NCBI GenBank assembly: GCA_048213135.1
Contig: PS015109.1
Coordinates: 9,413-73,412 of the forward strand
Direction of reading: 5' to 3'
DNA from: Reclinomonas americana ATCC 50394
Taxonomy: Eukaryota; Jakobida; Jakobea; Jakobida
DNA length: 64,000 bases
The position numbers and the translations under genes were made by a program. The notes below the pieces were generated by a model. The model was not told the origin of the DNA. It was given only the letters and a program-made list of their open reading frames with translations, and ran no database searches. Shown here in pieces: positions 30,813-43,060 of this stretch. The number at the start of each line of letters is the position of its first letter. Position 1 is the stretch's first letter.

Positions 30813-33380
30813 GCACCGTGGCTCCACAACAAGCACGACCACAGCTGCTAGACGGACTGCAAGTGGAACGCGAACGAGGCATCACAGTGAAGGCGCAGAC
30901 GGTGTCGATGTTGTATCGGCCCAAGGATAGCGAGTCGAAGCCGTTCATGTTGAATCTCATTGATACGCCGGTGCGCCTTACTCCTTCCCTCCTCCATCCG
31001 TGCGACCTTGGTTTCTCATCGGCTGTGAGGGTAGGGTCACGTGGATTTCACCTACGAAGTCAGTCGTTCGTTGAGCGCTTGTCAGGGCGCGCTGTTGTTG
31101 GTCGATGCCGGTCAGGTTCGCATGCTGTCTCTGTCTCTCTCTCACTCCCCATTCCTCCCTTCCCCTCCCTCCCTCCCTCCCCTTCCCTTCCCTGCTCCCC
31201 CTTCCCTTCTCCTTCCTCTCCTGCCCCCTCCCCTTCCCCTCCCTCCCTCTCCCTCCCTCCCCCTTCCCTCCTTCTCCTCCCTCTCCTTCCCCGCCTTCCA
31301 CCTCCTGACATGGCCGTTGCGCCACGGGTGCGCAGGGCGTGCAGGCGCAAACCTTCGCCAACATGCACCTGGCCATGGCGCAAAACTTGGAGCTCATCCC
31401 GCTGGTCACCAAGGTCGACATCATGGGTGCCGACGTGCCGCGTGCGGTGGCCGAGATGCAGAATGCCCTCGGGTTCTCGCCTGCCGATATCATACATGTG
31501 CGTTCGTTGCTGTGTTGCGTAGCCATGCATTCGCAATCACAGTGCTCACTGTCCCCACGGCGTCGCCAGACGTCGGCCAAGGTCGGCATCGGCATGGAGG
31601 ACGTGTTGGAGGCCATTATCAAGCGCATTCCTCCGTGCGTTTCGGCATGCATTTTTTCTCTGTCGATCTCTCTCTCTCAAGGCGTGCACACAGACCATCG
31701 GGTGTCGTCGAGGGACCGACACGCGCACTGGTGGTCGACTCGTGGTACAACGAGTACCGCGGTGTCATCTGTCTCATGTCGGTGGTGGATGGCATGCTGA
31801 GAAAAGGTACGCTGCTGCAGATTTGTTTCCATTTCCATACATGCGCTCACCATCGACAAAAAGGCGACAAGGTGGCCTCGCTTGCCAGCGATCGGTCGTA
31901 TGAGATCCTGGAACTCGGGCTGATGAATCCCATGCAACTCCTCCCCACAAAATCACTGTTGCGCGACGCTCTTCCCGCCCTCCTCCTTCCCCCCTTCTCG
32001 CCTCACCTCTTTCTCTCGCAGTCACACTGGCCAGGTCGGTTATGTGATCTGCGGCATGAAGAGTACGGTGGAGGCGCGTGTGGGCGACACGTTTGCCCTG
32101 CATCGCGATCACGCGCAGAGCAAGGTGCAGGCGCTGCCGGGCTTCCAGCCCGTGAAACCCATGGTGTACGCCGGTCTGTATCCCACCGACAGTGGCGAAT
32201 TCGAAAAGCTGGCCGACGCCGTGGCCAAGCTCACCGTCAACGACGCCAGTGTGCTGGTACAAAAGGAGTCGAGGTGCGTGCTGTCGGTGGGCGTGTCCTC
32301 CTCGCGCCTGGCTAATTATCGGCGGCAGCGACGCGCTCGGCCTCGGATTCCGCTGTGGCTTCCTCGGCCTCCTGCACATGGATGTGTTCCGGCAGAGACT
32401 CGAGCAGGAGTACGACATTTCTCTGATTGTCACTCCACCCACCGTGCCGTACCGAGGTCTGCGCACATCACCATCCCTTTTGCCTGCTGCTTGCCGCTCA
32501 TGTGTGTGCGCACACGCAGCCATCATGACGGACGGAACCACGCAATCGATCCACAATCCTGCTCTGTTTCCCAACGTGGCGCAGGTGGCATCGTTTGAGG
32601 AGCCGACGGTGCATGCTACCATTGTGACTCCCGATCATTTTGTGGGCGCTATTTTCGAATTGTGTCAGGACAAGCGCGGTGAGCAACTCGACTTCTCCAT
32701 GATTGGCGACAAGCGCGTACTGCTGCGCTACAAGCTGCCGCTGAGCGAAGTGATCACCGACTTTTTCGATCGACTCAAGAGCCTCACGCAAGGCTACGCC
32801 AGTTTTGATTACGAGGAGGCCGATTACCAGACGACCGATATTGTGAAGGTGGGAGCGCACTTTTCGTGCACAACCTTGCGACTTGCTTGTATTCCCACAC
32901 ACGCACGCACTTCCCAGCTGAGCATTCTACTCAACGGTGCTCCGGTCGATGCACTGTCGTGCATTCTGCACAAGAGTCGTGCACAGCAGACGGGACGCGA
33001 CATGGCCGTGCGACTGAAGGACGTTATTCCAAGGTGCACTTGAATCCCCCGCTCCATGCGCACTCTGTGCTTGTGTTCACTCGCTCGCAGACAACTGTTT
33101 GAGATTCCGATCCAGGCCGCCATCGGCTCCAAGGTGGTGGCGCGCGAGACGGTAAAGGCCGTGCGCAAGAATGTGACTGCCAAATGGTTTGCCTGCAGCT
33201 GTCAAACCTCTGCCGTATTCCTCTGACCACGCGCACACACACAGCTACGGCGGTGATTTCACGAGAAAACGCAAGCTGCTGGAGAAGCAAAAGGAGGGCA
33301 AAAAGCGCATGAAGCGCGTCGGCAATGTGGAACTCTCGCAAGAGGCCTTCTTTGCGGTTCTCGAACAGAAAAAGACGTGA
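30813..33380 (+). CDS. GUF1: GUF1, mitochondrial EF4/LepA-type GTPase (5' incomplete)
   Basis: Ribosome back-translocase GTPase of mitochondria (EF4/LepA family). Exons from 30813 encode [13 protein letters not shown] (switch I/G2), LIDTP split by an intron from [20 protein letters not shown] (G3), [12 protein letters not shown] (G4 position, TKVD instead of the usual NKxD), [20 protein letters not shown] (G5), elongation-factor domain [22 protein letters not shown], and the LepA-specific C-terminal domain with [20 protein letters not shown] near 33245-33300. Stop TGA 33378-33380. The P-loop exon and any mitochondrial targeting peptide are missing upstream, in or beyond the gap at 29775-30011. 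About ten introns, mostly beginning GTGCG, GTACGC or GTTCGC. Convergent with PPAN, 33 bp between stops. Confidence 0.93.
31140..31310. repeat. Polypyrimidine tract in GUF1 intron
   Basis: Almost pure C/T on the sense strand (CTCCCTCCCTCCCCTTCCC blocks) ahead of the acceptor at about 31335. Confidence 0.85.
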
Positions 33381-33413
33381 GAAACAATGTACAATGCATT
33401 TCTGTTTTCATTC

Positions 33414-35129
33414 TCATCTCTTGCTGCGCGACGACTTGCCAAACCCGCCACCACGTTTGCCATCGCCGCCACCACGTTTTCCGTCGCCGCCATCCATCTT
33501 TCGACGACGCTTCATCGGCGGCCTGCTGCCGCGCTCTCCCTCCTCGTCCTCCTCTGCTCCTCCTTCGCCACCACTGCTGCTGTCGCCATCGGCGCCACCT
33601 TTGCCAAACGCAACCTTCTTCTTCCTGCCACCGTCCAAGTTCGCCTGCGCCTCTTGCATGGCGAACTCGTCGTGACGCTCACCACGGTCAGGGCGATCAC
33701 CGCCACGACCGGCACGATCGGGGCGACCTCCGAATCGATCGTCGCGTGTTCGCTTGCCGAGAATCTCCTCTCGCAAGCGAGGATCATTGGCCGCCTCACC
33801 CATCTCACGACGAAGCCACTCCTCGTCCTCGGCGTCCTGATCTGCCGCATCGTCTGTCACCGAGGTGTACGCCATATCTTGCGCATACTCGTCGTCCTCG
33901 TCACCGGAGCTCTTGCGAGCACCACCGCGACGCACTCCCGACCCACTTGCTCCANNNNNNNNNNNNNNNNNNNNTACTCGTCCTCCTCTCCCATCTCATC
34001 CTCCTCATCTCCATCGCCGTCCTCGCCTCCTTCCGCCTTTCTCTGTCCGCGCTTCTTCTTGTTGCTCTTCGCCTCCTCCTTGCGCTTGACGTTGGCGGCC
34101 TGCTCGGCCTTTCTCCGCTTCTTCTCCATCTCGCGCTTCTCACGCGCGGCCCTGAGGACGGCAACCTCCTCCGGCGANNNNNNNNNNNNNNNNNNNNCTT
34201 CATGACTGTCATTATGTAATGATACGTCAGCACACACATCTCCCCCACGTAGACCAGCAGCGCACGGCACGCAACTGTACTTGTGATACAGCACTTCTCC
34301 CTTGAAGAACGAGTCCTCGATTTTGGTGAGATGCAGACGCATGCGCGGACCCAGTTCACGCAGACGCACAGCCGTCTTGCTGTTGCGCGCTGTGCCAACA
34401 CCCGGGTACTCTTGCGGCAGCGAGACCTGCGAGTCGGGCGCATCCTCGGCCTCGCTGTCCGACAGATCCGCTCCGCCGCCCAGCACGTACTCACTGATAT
34501 CCTCCAAGCGCGACAGATCCGGCACGCGCGACTCAATCACTCGTCGCACGGTGCGCGACAGCACCATCGACTTGAGCTGGATGGCGTAGTGGCGGAACTC
34601 AATCGCGTCCGTGGCCGCATCGTACTGAAACAGCACCACTCGACGGCACTGTGCGATTTTGAGCTGCGCGCGCGTGCCATAATGTGTGAGGTGCGCGAAG
34701 AAACACAGAGCAGAGAGGGGAGGCCAATCAAAAGCGCACCTCGCGGACATTGATGGGTGGGAACATGCCGGCGAGAGTGGTGGTCACCAGCTTTGTGTGA
34801 CGGTCGCTCGCGGGGAAGTTGTTGAGCACAATCTAATGAACACAAAGTGGTTAGACGATGACAACGACAACAATGTACCAAAGAGGTACACACACACCAG
34901 TGGCGGCGTGAGGAAATCAATGCCCTGCGACAACTTGGGGTGCTTCTGCACCGAGATGATATCGCGTGTCAACGCATACGGCTCCACACGGAAGGTCAAC
35001 GTCGGTCCATGCGGCACACGGGCAACACTGCGTGGAGCACAAGAGCGAATGAGGAAGGGTGGGTGATACAGGAACAGGGGAAGAGGGAGAGGAGAGAGGG
35101 AAGGGTGGGGAGGGAGAGGGCAAAGGGGG

Positions 35130-35165
<36 letters not shown>

Positions 35166-35973
35166 AAGAGAGAGAGAGAGCGGATTGAGAGGCACGAGCG
35201 AAGGGAGAAGTACAGAGGAGAAACCGATGAGAGAGATGCAAACACAGAAGAGGAGGAATGCAGGAAAGAAGGTGCAGAAAGCGAGAAGGGCGGGAGCGCG
35301 AATAGAGAACGACCAACGAGAGCCAGATGAGAGAAAGGCAAATGCAGCAGACGAAGGAGAGAGAAGGGGGAGAGAAGGAGAAGAACACGGAGCGGGAGAG
35401 GAGACAAGTGACCAGTTGTCACGAAATCTGCTGAAGATGTCCGCTCACCGCAGATAGGTCGCCAGATCAGTGGCCGTCAGCACAGCAAAGTGCGTCACAC
35501 CCAACGGACCGGCAATGTTGACGAAATCACGCATGGTGTTCCGACGACGGACCTGCACACAGGAGGAAAAAAGTCAACATTGATTTCGTTCCAATGGCGA
35601 CTGAGACAGAGAAAGACACCAACCGTCAGCCGCGACGCAGTGTTGGGCTCAAACACACGGCGCAAATCCTGCGTGTGATTTTTTTGTGAGTACGTGCACA
35701 TTCACATGCACACCTGCACATGGCGCACACCACACTTTCTTCCTTCTCCCTTCTACTCTGTCTTTCTCTGTGCTCACCAACTCCAGCTGTTTCACCAGCA
35801 TGTTGACCTCGCCGCGGTGAAACACAAACGTGTGCGGAATGCCCTCCTCCGGCACCGGCTTCTTATGAGTGCGCTTCTTCTTCTGCTCACGCGCGCGCAT
35901 GCATGCAGGTGAGTGGACGATGAGTGGATGCACTGTTGAGGAGAGACACAGACGCAACTCGCTTGCCCGCCAT
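33414..35973 (-). CDS. PPAN: PPAN/SSF1, Brix-domain ribosome biogenesis factor
   Basis: Nucleolar large-subunit (60S) assembly factor of the Brix family. Exon 1 is only 15 nt (35973-35959, MAGKR) with a GTTGCG donor. Following exons encode RTHKKPVPEEGIPHTFVFHR, FEPNTASRLTV, NIAGPLGVTHFAVLTATD, HGPTLTFRVEPYALTRDI (sigma70-like Brix motif), VVLFQYDAATDAIEFRHYAI, VPDLSRLEDISEYVLGGG, GPRMRLHLTKIEDSFFKGEV, a charged EEVAVLRAAREKREMEKKRR coiled segment and a Gly/Arg/Lys-rich C-terminus ending GFGKSSRSKR, stop 33414. The order and motifs match PPAN throughout. Two 20-N gaps (33955, 34178) interrupt the charged region, but orientation stays consistent. Divergent from the AF4-like gene. Confidence 0.92.
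33955..33974. other. Assembly gap (20 N)
   Basis: Placeholder-size gap within the acidic part of PPAN. Confidence 0.99.
34178..34197. other. Assembly gap (20 N)
   Basis: Placeholder-size gap within or beside an intron of PPAN. Confidence 0.99.
35050..35400. repeat. Purine-rich intron tract with (GA)n
   Basis: A/G-rich on the plus strand (polypyrimidine on the PPAN sense strand), including pure GA at about 35131-35180. Sits in the intron before the exon encoding SVARVPHGPTLTFRVEPY. Confidence 0.85.
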
Positions 35974-36184
35974 TGCGTGTGAGTGTTGGTGTGGACAAAT
36001 GCGACACAGGACACGCCAACGACAGCACGCGACGTTCCTGCCAACGAAATCGTTCGTGCACGCCCGTCGAGCGCTCTGACACTCTCCCCATCCCGCGCAC
36101 AAGCCTCGGACTTTTTCCGAATCTTGTTGTGTGCGTGTGCGCGTGTGTGCGTCTCTCTCTTTGTCTGCCTCGAGGGGGGGGTGG

Positions 36185-39100
36185 ATGAGCGTGGAGCAGA
36201 TGCAGACTGTGGATGTGCCCGACATTGACGACCGTCTCAATGGTCTCTTTGGAGGCCGCGGAGCACTTCAAGAGTTGCGCATCTCAACACATCAAACACA
36301 CACACGCGCGCGCCCGCTGTCTGTCTCTCTGACACCACGTGAGCGCAGTCAGAGCGCAGTTCAGGAGTGCTTCAAGGCGGTGACGGGCAAACAAGTGGCC
36401 TTTGACGACAAGTTGTTCGACACGCGGCCGCCCTCTGCTGAAGTCATCAGCGGCATCCGCCCAACCGCCGTGCAACCGTCTCGTGGCAGCACACTTCCGC
36501 CACCAGTTGCGACAACGCGTGCGCCCGCGGTGACGACGGGCATGTCGTCTGATCGCACTCTTGTCGCACCTTCCAAGTTGCGCGCGCGCACACACACACA
36601 CACACACGCAAACACGCACACACTTTACAGCGGCACACACACACATGCACACGTGCGCACACAACGACGACTTTCACTTGTCGTGGTGGAGAATGTTGCA
36701 ACCTACTTTTTTTTTCTGTTTGTTTGGTGCTCTCTCGCCGTCTCGCTGCGGCGCACCGAAAAAAGAAGACACGCATCCTTGTTTTTGTGTTATGCGTCGC
36801 GTCTTGTTGGTGCGTTGGCGCTCCATGCACCAAACTTCAACTGACGTGCAAGTCTGGATTCTCTTTCTGTGTGTGCCAGAGCGAAATCGACTCCTGCTCC
36901 GCTGCGTCCACCGGCGGTGGCGACTCCGCAGTTGCAGGCGCGGCGGCGGCAGTTGACGATGAATGTGAGTGATCTGGGCAGTGGATTCGGAGAGAGTGCC
37001 ACGTTGCCGAGTCCGTCGGTCATGAAGCGCGCGTTTGCCAATGATGACGAGTCGTTGTTGTCGCCGCTGACTCCGCTGGTGCGTTGCTCTTGATTGACTC
37101 CTCCCTGTGGTCTTTTGTGCTCTCCTGTTGTGCTCACATGCGTCGTCCGTGTGCAGCGCGATGCGCCTACGCGTCCGCGGCAGGTCAATGGTTCGTCGTC
37201 CAAGCCGCGAGCGGCTGCTCCGGCGAAACCGGCGGCGGCATCTGCGGCGTCCTCTGCGTCGACTGCTGCGGCGGCTGCGCCGCCGGCGGAACCGGCGGCG
37301 ACCGGCAGTAATGAGTCGTCTGACGAGGAGGAGGACGATGCCGACGATGACGAGGATGATTCGAGCAGCGAGGAGGACGATGATGATGATGACGAGGAGT
37401 CGAGCAGTGATGACGACGACGATGAAGAGGAGGAGGAGGAGGAGGACGAGGATAACGAGGACAGTAGGAAGGTAGTGGAAGCGGCGCCAGATGCGGCAGC
37501 AGTGTCAAGTGTGGCGGCGGCAGCGGAGGCGGAGGAGCCTGCTTTTGGTCTGATGCTGCCGCCGTCGCCGGTGCACGCGATAGGAGTGTTTGAACCTCCG
37601 CCGCCATCGGCACCAGAGCCACCACCACCACCACCTCCAGCACCAGCATCGGCGGCGGCACCGGCGGCGGCAGCTCAAAGGAAGAAAAAGTCGGTGACGA
37701 TTGCCCCTTCGGTGGCGCCAGATCCACCACCAAAGGCTGCGAAGGCGACCTCGAAATCTTCTTCTTCTTCTACTGCGGCGGCGGCGGCTGCTGCTGCTGC
37801 TGCTGCTGCTACGACGAAGCCGAAGAAGGGTGCGGCAGTGTCTCGAGACGTGCCGATGCGGAGTACTTTTGACGACGACGATGACGACGATGATGACAAC
37901 GTGGACGGCGGTGGTGAGGGAGCAAGACACGCTACTTCAAAGCAATCAAAGGCCGCTGCTGGTGCCGCCAGCGACGACGGTGCGGTGTCGAAGCGCAAGG
38001 GTGCGGCCAGTGCGCCATCGAAGACCGCGGGGGCGAAGCGCCGTTTCGATGACGATGCGGATGATGCCGTGCCGGCGACAGCAGCATCGTCCGCGAGAAA
38101 AGAGCAGGAGGATGGCGTGGCGATGGATGTGGAGGCTGGGGCGCAGCAGCGTTCTGGGCGACCGGTGTCAAAGCCACGAGTTGCGTTGTCAACGTACCAC
38201 TTCAAATGTGTGTTTTTTTGCTTGCTCACCTGGGACCACAGAAAGCGACGTCTGCCCCAGCGGAGGGGTCGGCAGGGGGTGCGACAACCACGAGTCCACC
38301 GCTGAAGTTGCAGAAGCGGAGCAAGGAGGAAACAGTCGCCAACGCATCGCCACCAATACTGCCACCATCGCGCAGCTCGAATTCGATTCTGCCGGCACCC
38401 ACCGGTGCCTCACCGCGTCTGATGCGAGGTTTGTGCAGCACTGCGGCTGTTGTGTGAAGAATCTGCTGGCCGACTCACTCTTTCGTGGGGTGTGCCTGCT
38501 GCAGCTCCGTCGGCGCACAGCTTGAATTCGGGAGGCAGCTCCGAGTCGCCACCCGAACCCGCGGCGCGCTCCGGCAGTCGTCGCGATTCCACGGCAGGTG
38601 CCTCCTCCTCTTCCTCGTCGTCGTCGTCAAGGCGACCTCCCGTGTCGACAACGACGCCGCCCACCAATGGAAACGGCAACGGCCACGGTGTGTTTGTTAT
38701 TGGGGACACGGTGGCAGAGTGTGTGGCTGAAACGAGATGTGCATCATTGCAGGTGGCTCTTCACAACCCTCCAGGTCGCCCGCCAATCGGTCACCGTCAC
38801 CCTCACGGCACGACAGAAGGCACTCGACGTCGAATGGGTACGTCTCATCTCTCGCAGCGACAATCATGATGATGATGATGACCGGGTGGCTGACACGCTC
38901 ATCGATCGCAGTCAACATCAACCGCATCGTGGCGATTCGTGGCGGTCAACCTCCACTGCTGCGAATGGCGGTGGCAGTGGCGGTGGCAGTGGTGGCAGCA
39001 GCAGCAGTGGTGGCTGGGACATGCCGCTGGCGACGAAAGCCTCGTGTGCCGAGGAGGCCACGCGGCTGAAGCGTGAAGCGGATCGTATGGTGTGTGTGCG

Positions 39101-39950
39101 TGTGCGTTGAGGGTGCTGGAGGATTGATTGCTCACATGGTGGCGATGTGAACAGGCCGAAACTGATCCAGCGGGCGCCTCTCGCAAGTACCTCTTTGCTG
39201 CGCTGTCGTGGCTGGAGAGTGCCGATCTGTGCGAGGTGAGTCGTGTGTGGCCGGTGTTTTTTGTGTGGGCTGTTGCTGAGCGATGTGCGTGTGTGTGCTC
39301 GTGCAGAACGACGTGGATGCGGCCAAGTTGTACGAGGAGTACGTGTTGTACTTTGACAACCGGAAGCAGTTTACGCAGCGACATGGCTTTGCGCATCACC
39401 AGTACCTGTGGAACGTGTGCATCACGATTTGCAACATTCTCATGGTGCGCAAGACACCGCTGCGAACACCGGTGGCATCTCTGGAGCGCGACCTGGATGC
39501 TGCAGTGAGGAGTACCGTGTCGCCATCGGATTCGGTGAGTTTGTTGTTGTCGTTGTTCTCGTTGTCGCAGCACAACTAAACACTTGGGTGTCATTCTCTC
39601 CTCTTTCTAAACAGGCGCCAGATAATGTGTTGCGTGCCTGCTGTTGGTGTTGTTGTTGGGGTGTTTTTGTGAACACGTGCTGACGACCATCGCCGCACAG
39701 TGTGCAAACGGCGTTGCGGAATGCCAAGCAGTTTGTGCTTCGCAACAAGCGACTGATGCTGGCCATGGATATCACCGCCGTGCTGGAGGATCGGCGGAAG
39801 AAGCTGCTCAGCGATTCCCACAGCGCGGAGTGGTCGTCGGCAGCGCGTGAGGAGTGGAGCCGCCCCACACCGATCGAGAGGGACTTTGTTCGCGTGCGCA
39901 ATGACCAAGTACGGTCGTATGTGCGCCGCTTGCTCGACATCCTCTCATGA
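36185..39950 (+). CDS. AF4/FMR2-like transcription elongation scaffold
   Basis: Multi-exon gene. Exon 1 starts MSVEQMQTVDVPDIDDRLNG; the exon 1 and exon 2 donors are both GTTGCG (36274, 36577). A long low-complexity middle (about 37160-38210) has acidic/serine blocks (SNESSDEEEDDADDDEDDSS), poly-Pro and poly-Ala runs and basic Lys patches, then a Ser-rich linker. The C-terminal exons are globular: ATKASCAEEATRLKREADRM, SRKYLFAALSWLESADLCE, AAKLYEEYVLYFDNRKQFTQ, YLWNVCITICNILMVRKTP, ALRNAKQFVLRNKRLMLAM and DQVRSYVRRLLDILS, stop TGA 39948-39950. EATRLKREAD...ALSWLESAD resembles the AF4/FMR2 C-terminal homology domain (EAKRLKHKAD...VSFIECGN). If correct, it is a super elongation complex scaffold acting with P-TEFb in the nucleus. 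The match rests on one helical region plus overall layout. Confidence 0.5.
36586..36665. repeat. (CA)n microsatellite in intron
   Basis: CGCGCA/CACACA run immediately after the GTTGCG donor at 36577. Confidence 0.9.
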
Positions 39951-40319
39951 CATTTTGGTGTGGGCGTGTTGGACGAGGGGAGGGAGAGAGTGTGTGTATG
40001 GACTTGTTATGTGACCATGTGTATGTGTGTGTGGGTGGTGTCTTCCCGTTTTGTGTATGGTAACTTTGTTTGTGGTGTGGAAGGCAACAGAATAAGCAAT
40101 AGCAACAGAAGAAGCAGCAGCAGCAGCAGTGTGCGTCGTGTGTCGTTTGAGGTTTTGACCAGACACGCTGTCTCTGTGTGGGTCTGTTTTTTGGGGGAGG
40201 GAGTGATCGTTTGAGGGAGTGGAAGAAAACAGAAAGGGAACACGTTGAGCAATTCTCATGTTAACCGGTTAGTGCATTAAAACAAAAAAAAAATTGTCGT
40301 CTTGTTTGTGCTCTTCTCA
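39951..40319. other. 3' flank of the AF4-like gene
   Basis: GT-rich sequence followed by GCAGCAGCAGCAG (about 40115) and an A-rich run (about 40280-40293) that may mark the poly(A) region. No coding exon is supported. Confidence 0.45.
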
Positions 40320-42942
40320 AGCCGGTGGTGGTCCGTCTCCAAGAGGCGATCTGCAGCCACACAAGCGAGTCAGCCAACAATGCACGCGCAGCAGTGTAGA
40401 AAAGCAGTAGTGGAGTACACGGGGAGAGTGAGGAGGGGAGGGAGAGACATTCATCAGAAGGTCGTTGCGGTCTAATGCTGACGACACTAGTGATAAATCA
40501 ATCACGATTTTTCTGATGTCCCTATCATAAAACATCATCATCTGAATGCGCTCACAGCTCACGCAGTGGTGCTTGTGCAGCAAAGAAGAAGAAGGAATGT
40601 GTGGCGCACACAGAGGACCCCACTCACCATTTCATCATCGAAATCGCCTCCGCTCCTGCATCAACAAGGAGAGCACAGCAAGAGTGAGCGACAAGTGCAT
40701 GCCATTAGTCTCTCGTTTTCCCCTCGCTCTCTTTCATCATCATCCATCCTTCCATCCTTCCATTTTTCTTTCGTGCATCATACCTATCATATCAGAGGTC
40801 ATAGGCGAGTGGGCGTTTTTTTGCGTCGTTAGCCTCACCACCATACCATTGAGCTGAGTTGAGTTTAAATCACGCGCAACAAAAGTGGAAGGCGTGGAAG
40901 GATGGATGATGATGATGCTGACTCACTAACTCCCCCCTACTGTCTGTTGACGAGCCACTCACCAGCAGAAGGGAAGAGGGAAAAGTGCAAGTGTGCACAT
41001 GCACATGTGCATGGCATGTCGCGTTTCTTTTCTTGTTGCACGGCCGGGCGATTCTTGTCATCGCTGGTGCCACCGCGCATGAAGCAGCAGGTTGCAGGTG
41101 CAAGATGAAGAGTAGAGGGAGGAAGGAAGGGCGATCACACGTTCATGGCGTGCGAGGAAAGTCGAAAAAGGGGGCCAAAAGGTGTGTGGGACAAGTCGCT
41201 GCAAAGGACACACCACTTGCAGGCAAACGTTCTCAAGGCCTCGCTAATGAATTCCCCTCGGAACTTGCCGCAGCACGATGGTCGACCTGTTACAGAGCTT
41301 CGCCGACCAAAATCCGTGACTTCGATCTCGGCAACGTCGAAACTACACACATTATTACTTTACAGAGCATCGCGCGGCGATGGCATTTTCTCGTATCGCG
41401 TATCTGACTCGCTGTACATGTCGCGCCCTGGGGTGGACGTTGGCGTTGATGAGGATTTGCCGTCACGCGGCGTCAGACGCACGACGACAGCACTGCTGTC
41501 TTGCCGCCCATCGACAAACAGCGTCGGTGCAAAAACCACGAGGAAAATGAGGACGCCACACTGCGTCGTCGTCATAATGTGTACCGACGAGTGTGAGTGG
41601 GCGCAGCGGTCACGATAAGCGAAACGGGTGTGCGTGCTGCGCACTCTCACAAACCTGGAAAACCACTTCCGACACGTACGCCAGGTTGCTGGCCACGGGA
41701 TGGCCGACGACCTGGAACGAGTACGCGACGAGCAACAAGGTGACGGTGGCGAAATATGGCAGCAGCACTAGCAGCGACTGTGTGTATGTGTGTGCGTGGG
41801 CAGTTTAGAGATGAGTGACTGAGTCAGGGAGTGCGCAACCGGAAGACGCAACTCTCCACAGCAGCGAGAACACGAGCGAGTTATTCGCACGCAGCCACAC
41901 GTACGTCTTGACGACCTCGACAATCACCGCACTCAGGCCGAGCACGAAGAGCCCCAGCAGCAGCATGAGCAGAATGACACCGGCGCGAGTGAGCGGACCG
42001 CACTCGAGAATGCCGGCAACGTGACACGGCTCGGGAGCAATCAGCAGCGCAATCATTAGGGCAATCATGGCCGCGATGGTGATCGCCATCAGCCACGGCA
42101 GCACCTGCATGCCGATGCGCAGACGAAGCCATCGCATGACGCGACTGAACTTTGATTCCCTCACAGGAATCACCGCTGAATCATGCTCCGGATCCGCCAG
42201 CTCGTCCCCGCCCACCAGCTTGTCGTTCAGCGACCCGCTGCCAACCTGCGGGTCTGACGAGCGCCGCTGTGCATACAGCTGCAACACAAGGCGATGAGAG
42301 AGAGAGAACGAACAGTGAAAGCACGCGACCACTGCCAACCTTTGCGTGCAGAAATTGGCGATTGATCACCGCCAGGCGCGTTCCCACATTCGCCCAGTGA
42401 ATCAGCGCGCCAAGGAACATGAGCATGTGTGCCATGAACCGAGTGACCACCAGCGCAGTCAACGTCGACAGCGCCACGTCCATGGTAAACGAGAAGTCGC
42501 TGTGACAACGATGAGATGAATGATCAATAGAGGAGTGCGAGGATGATGCGCCACACGCAACGAGAGCCACACAGCCAAGCTCAACACAGACCCCGTCAGT
42601 GCCAACACACGCATGACCTGGAACAACCACCACGAGAACATGGCTTTCCGTGTGGTCGACAATCGCCGATTGGCTGTCGCGGGTCCGGATGATGATGGCG
42701 ATGATGATCGCCACTGACATGACAACCACATGCACCTCCGCGCACAACATTGCTGGCGCATATACTCGGAGAAGCTCCACACGGCGAGCGGGATCGTCAA
42801 GCCATCGAGCAGCACATTCGGAATGCAAAAACCCCTGCTTGGAATATAATTATTACAGGTATACAAAGAAAAAACAATCGCGGCCAGCATAAAAACGCGC
42901 GTGCGCACGCAACTTGTACTGAGCGCACAGCGTCTCGCTCAT
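40320..42942 (-). CDS. Multi-pass membrane protein, possible 7TM type
   Basis: Minus-strand gene starting at 42942 with a 29-nt first exon (MSETLCAQY) and a GTTGCG donor at 42913. Spliced exons encode FCIPNVLLDGLTIPLAVWSF; hydrophobic VHVVVMSVAIIIAIIIRT (about 42725-42672); DVALSTLTALVVTRFMAHML (about 42480-42420); a loop; IGMQVLPWLMAITIAAMIAL (about 42115); VILLMLLLGLFVLGLSAVIV (about 41965); LLVLLPYFATVTLLLVAYSF (about 41780); and CGVLIFLVVFAPTLFVDG (about 41550). That gives about seven hydrophobic segments. A stop follows at about 41358, but a GTAAAGTAA donor sits exactly there, and splicing to 41337 keeps frame (FDVAEIEVTDFGRRSS). Possible tail exons continue to about 40320. Family not recognised; a GPCR-like receptor is only one possibility. 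The 3' end is uncertain. Confidence 0.5.
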
Positions 42943-43060
42943 GGTTGTTCGGCCGCAAAAGCCCGCAACACTGAGCGCGAAATATTGTCGCCGCCGATCG
43001 GCCGAGGCCAAAACACGTCATCACACAGTTATTGTCCCGGCTGACTTTTACACACAAGCG

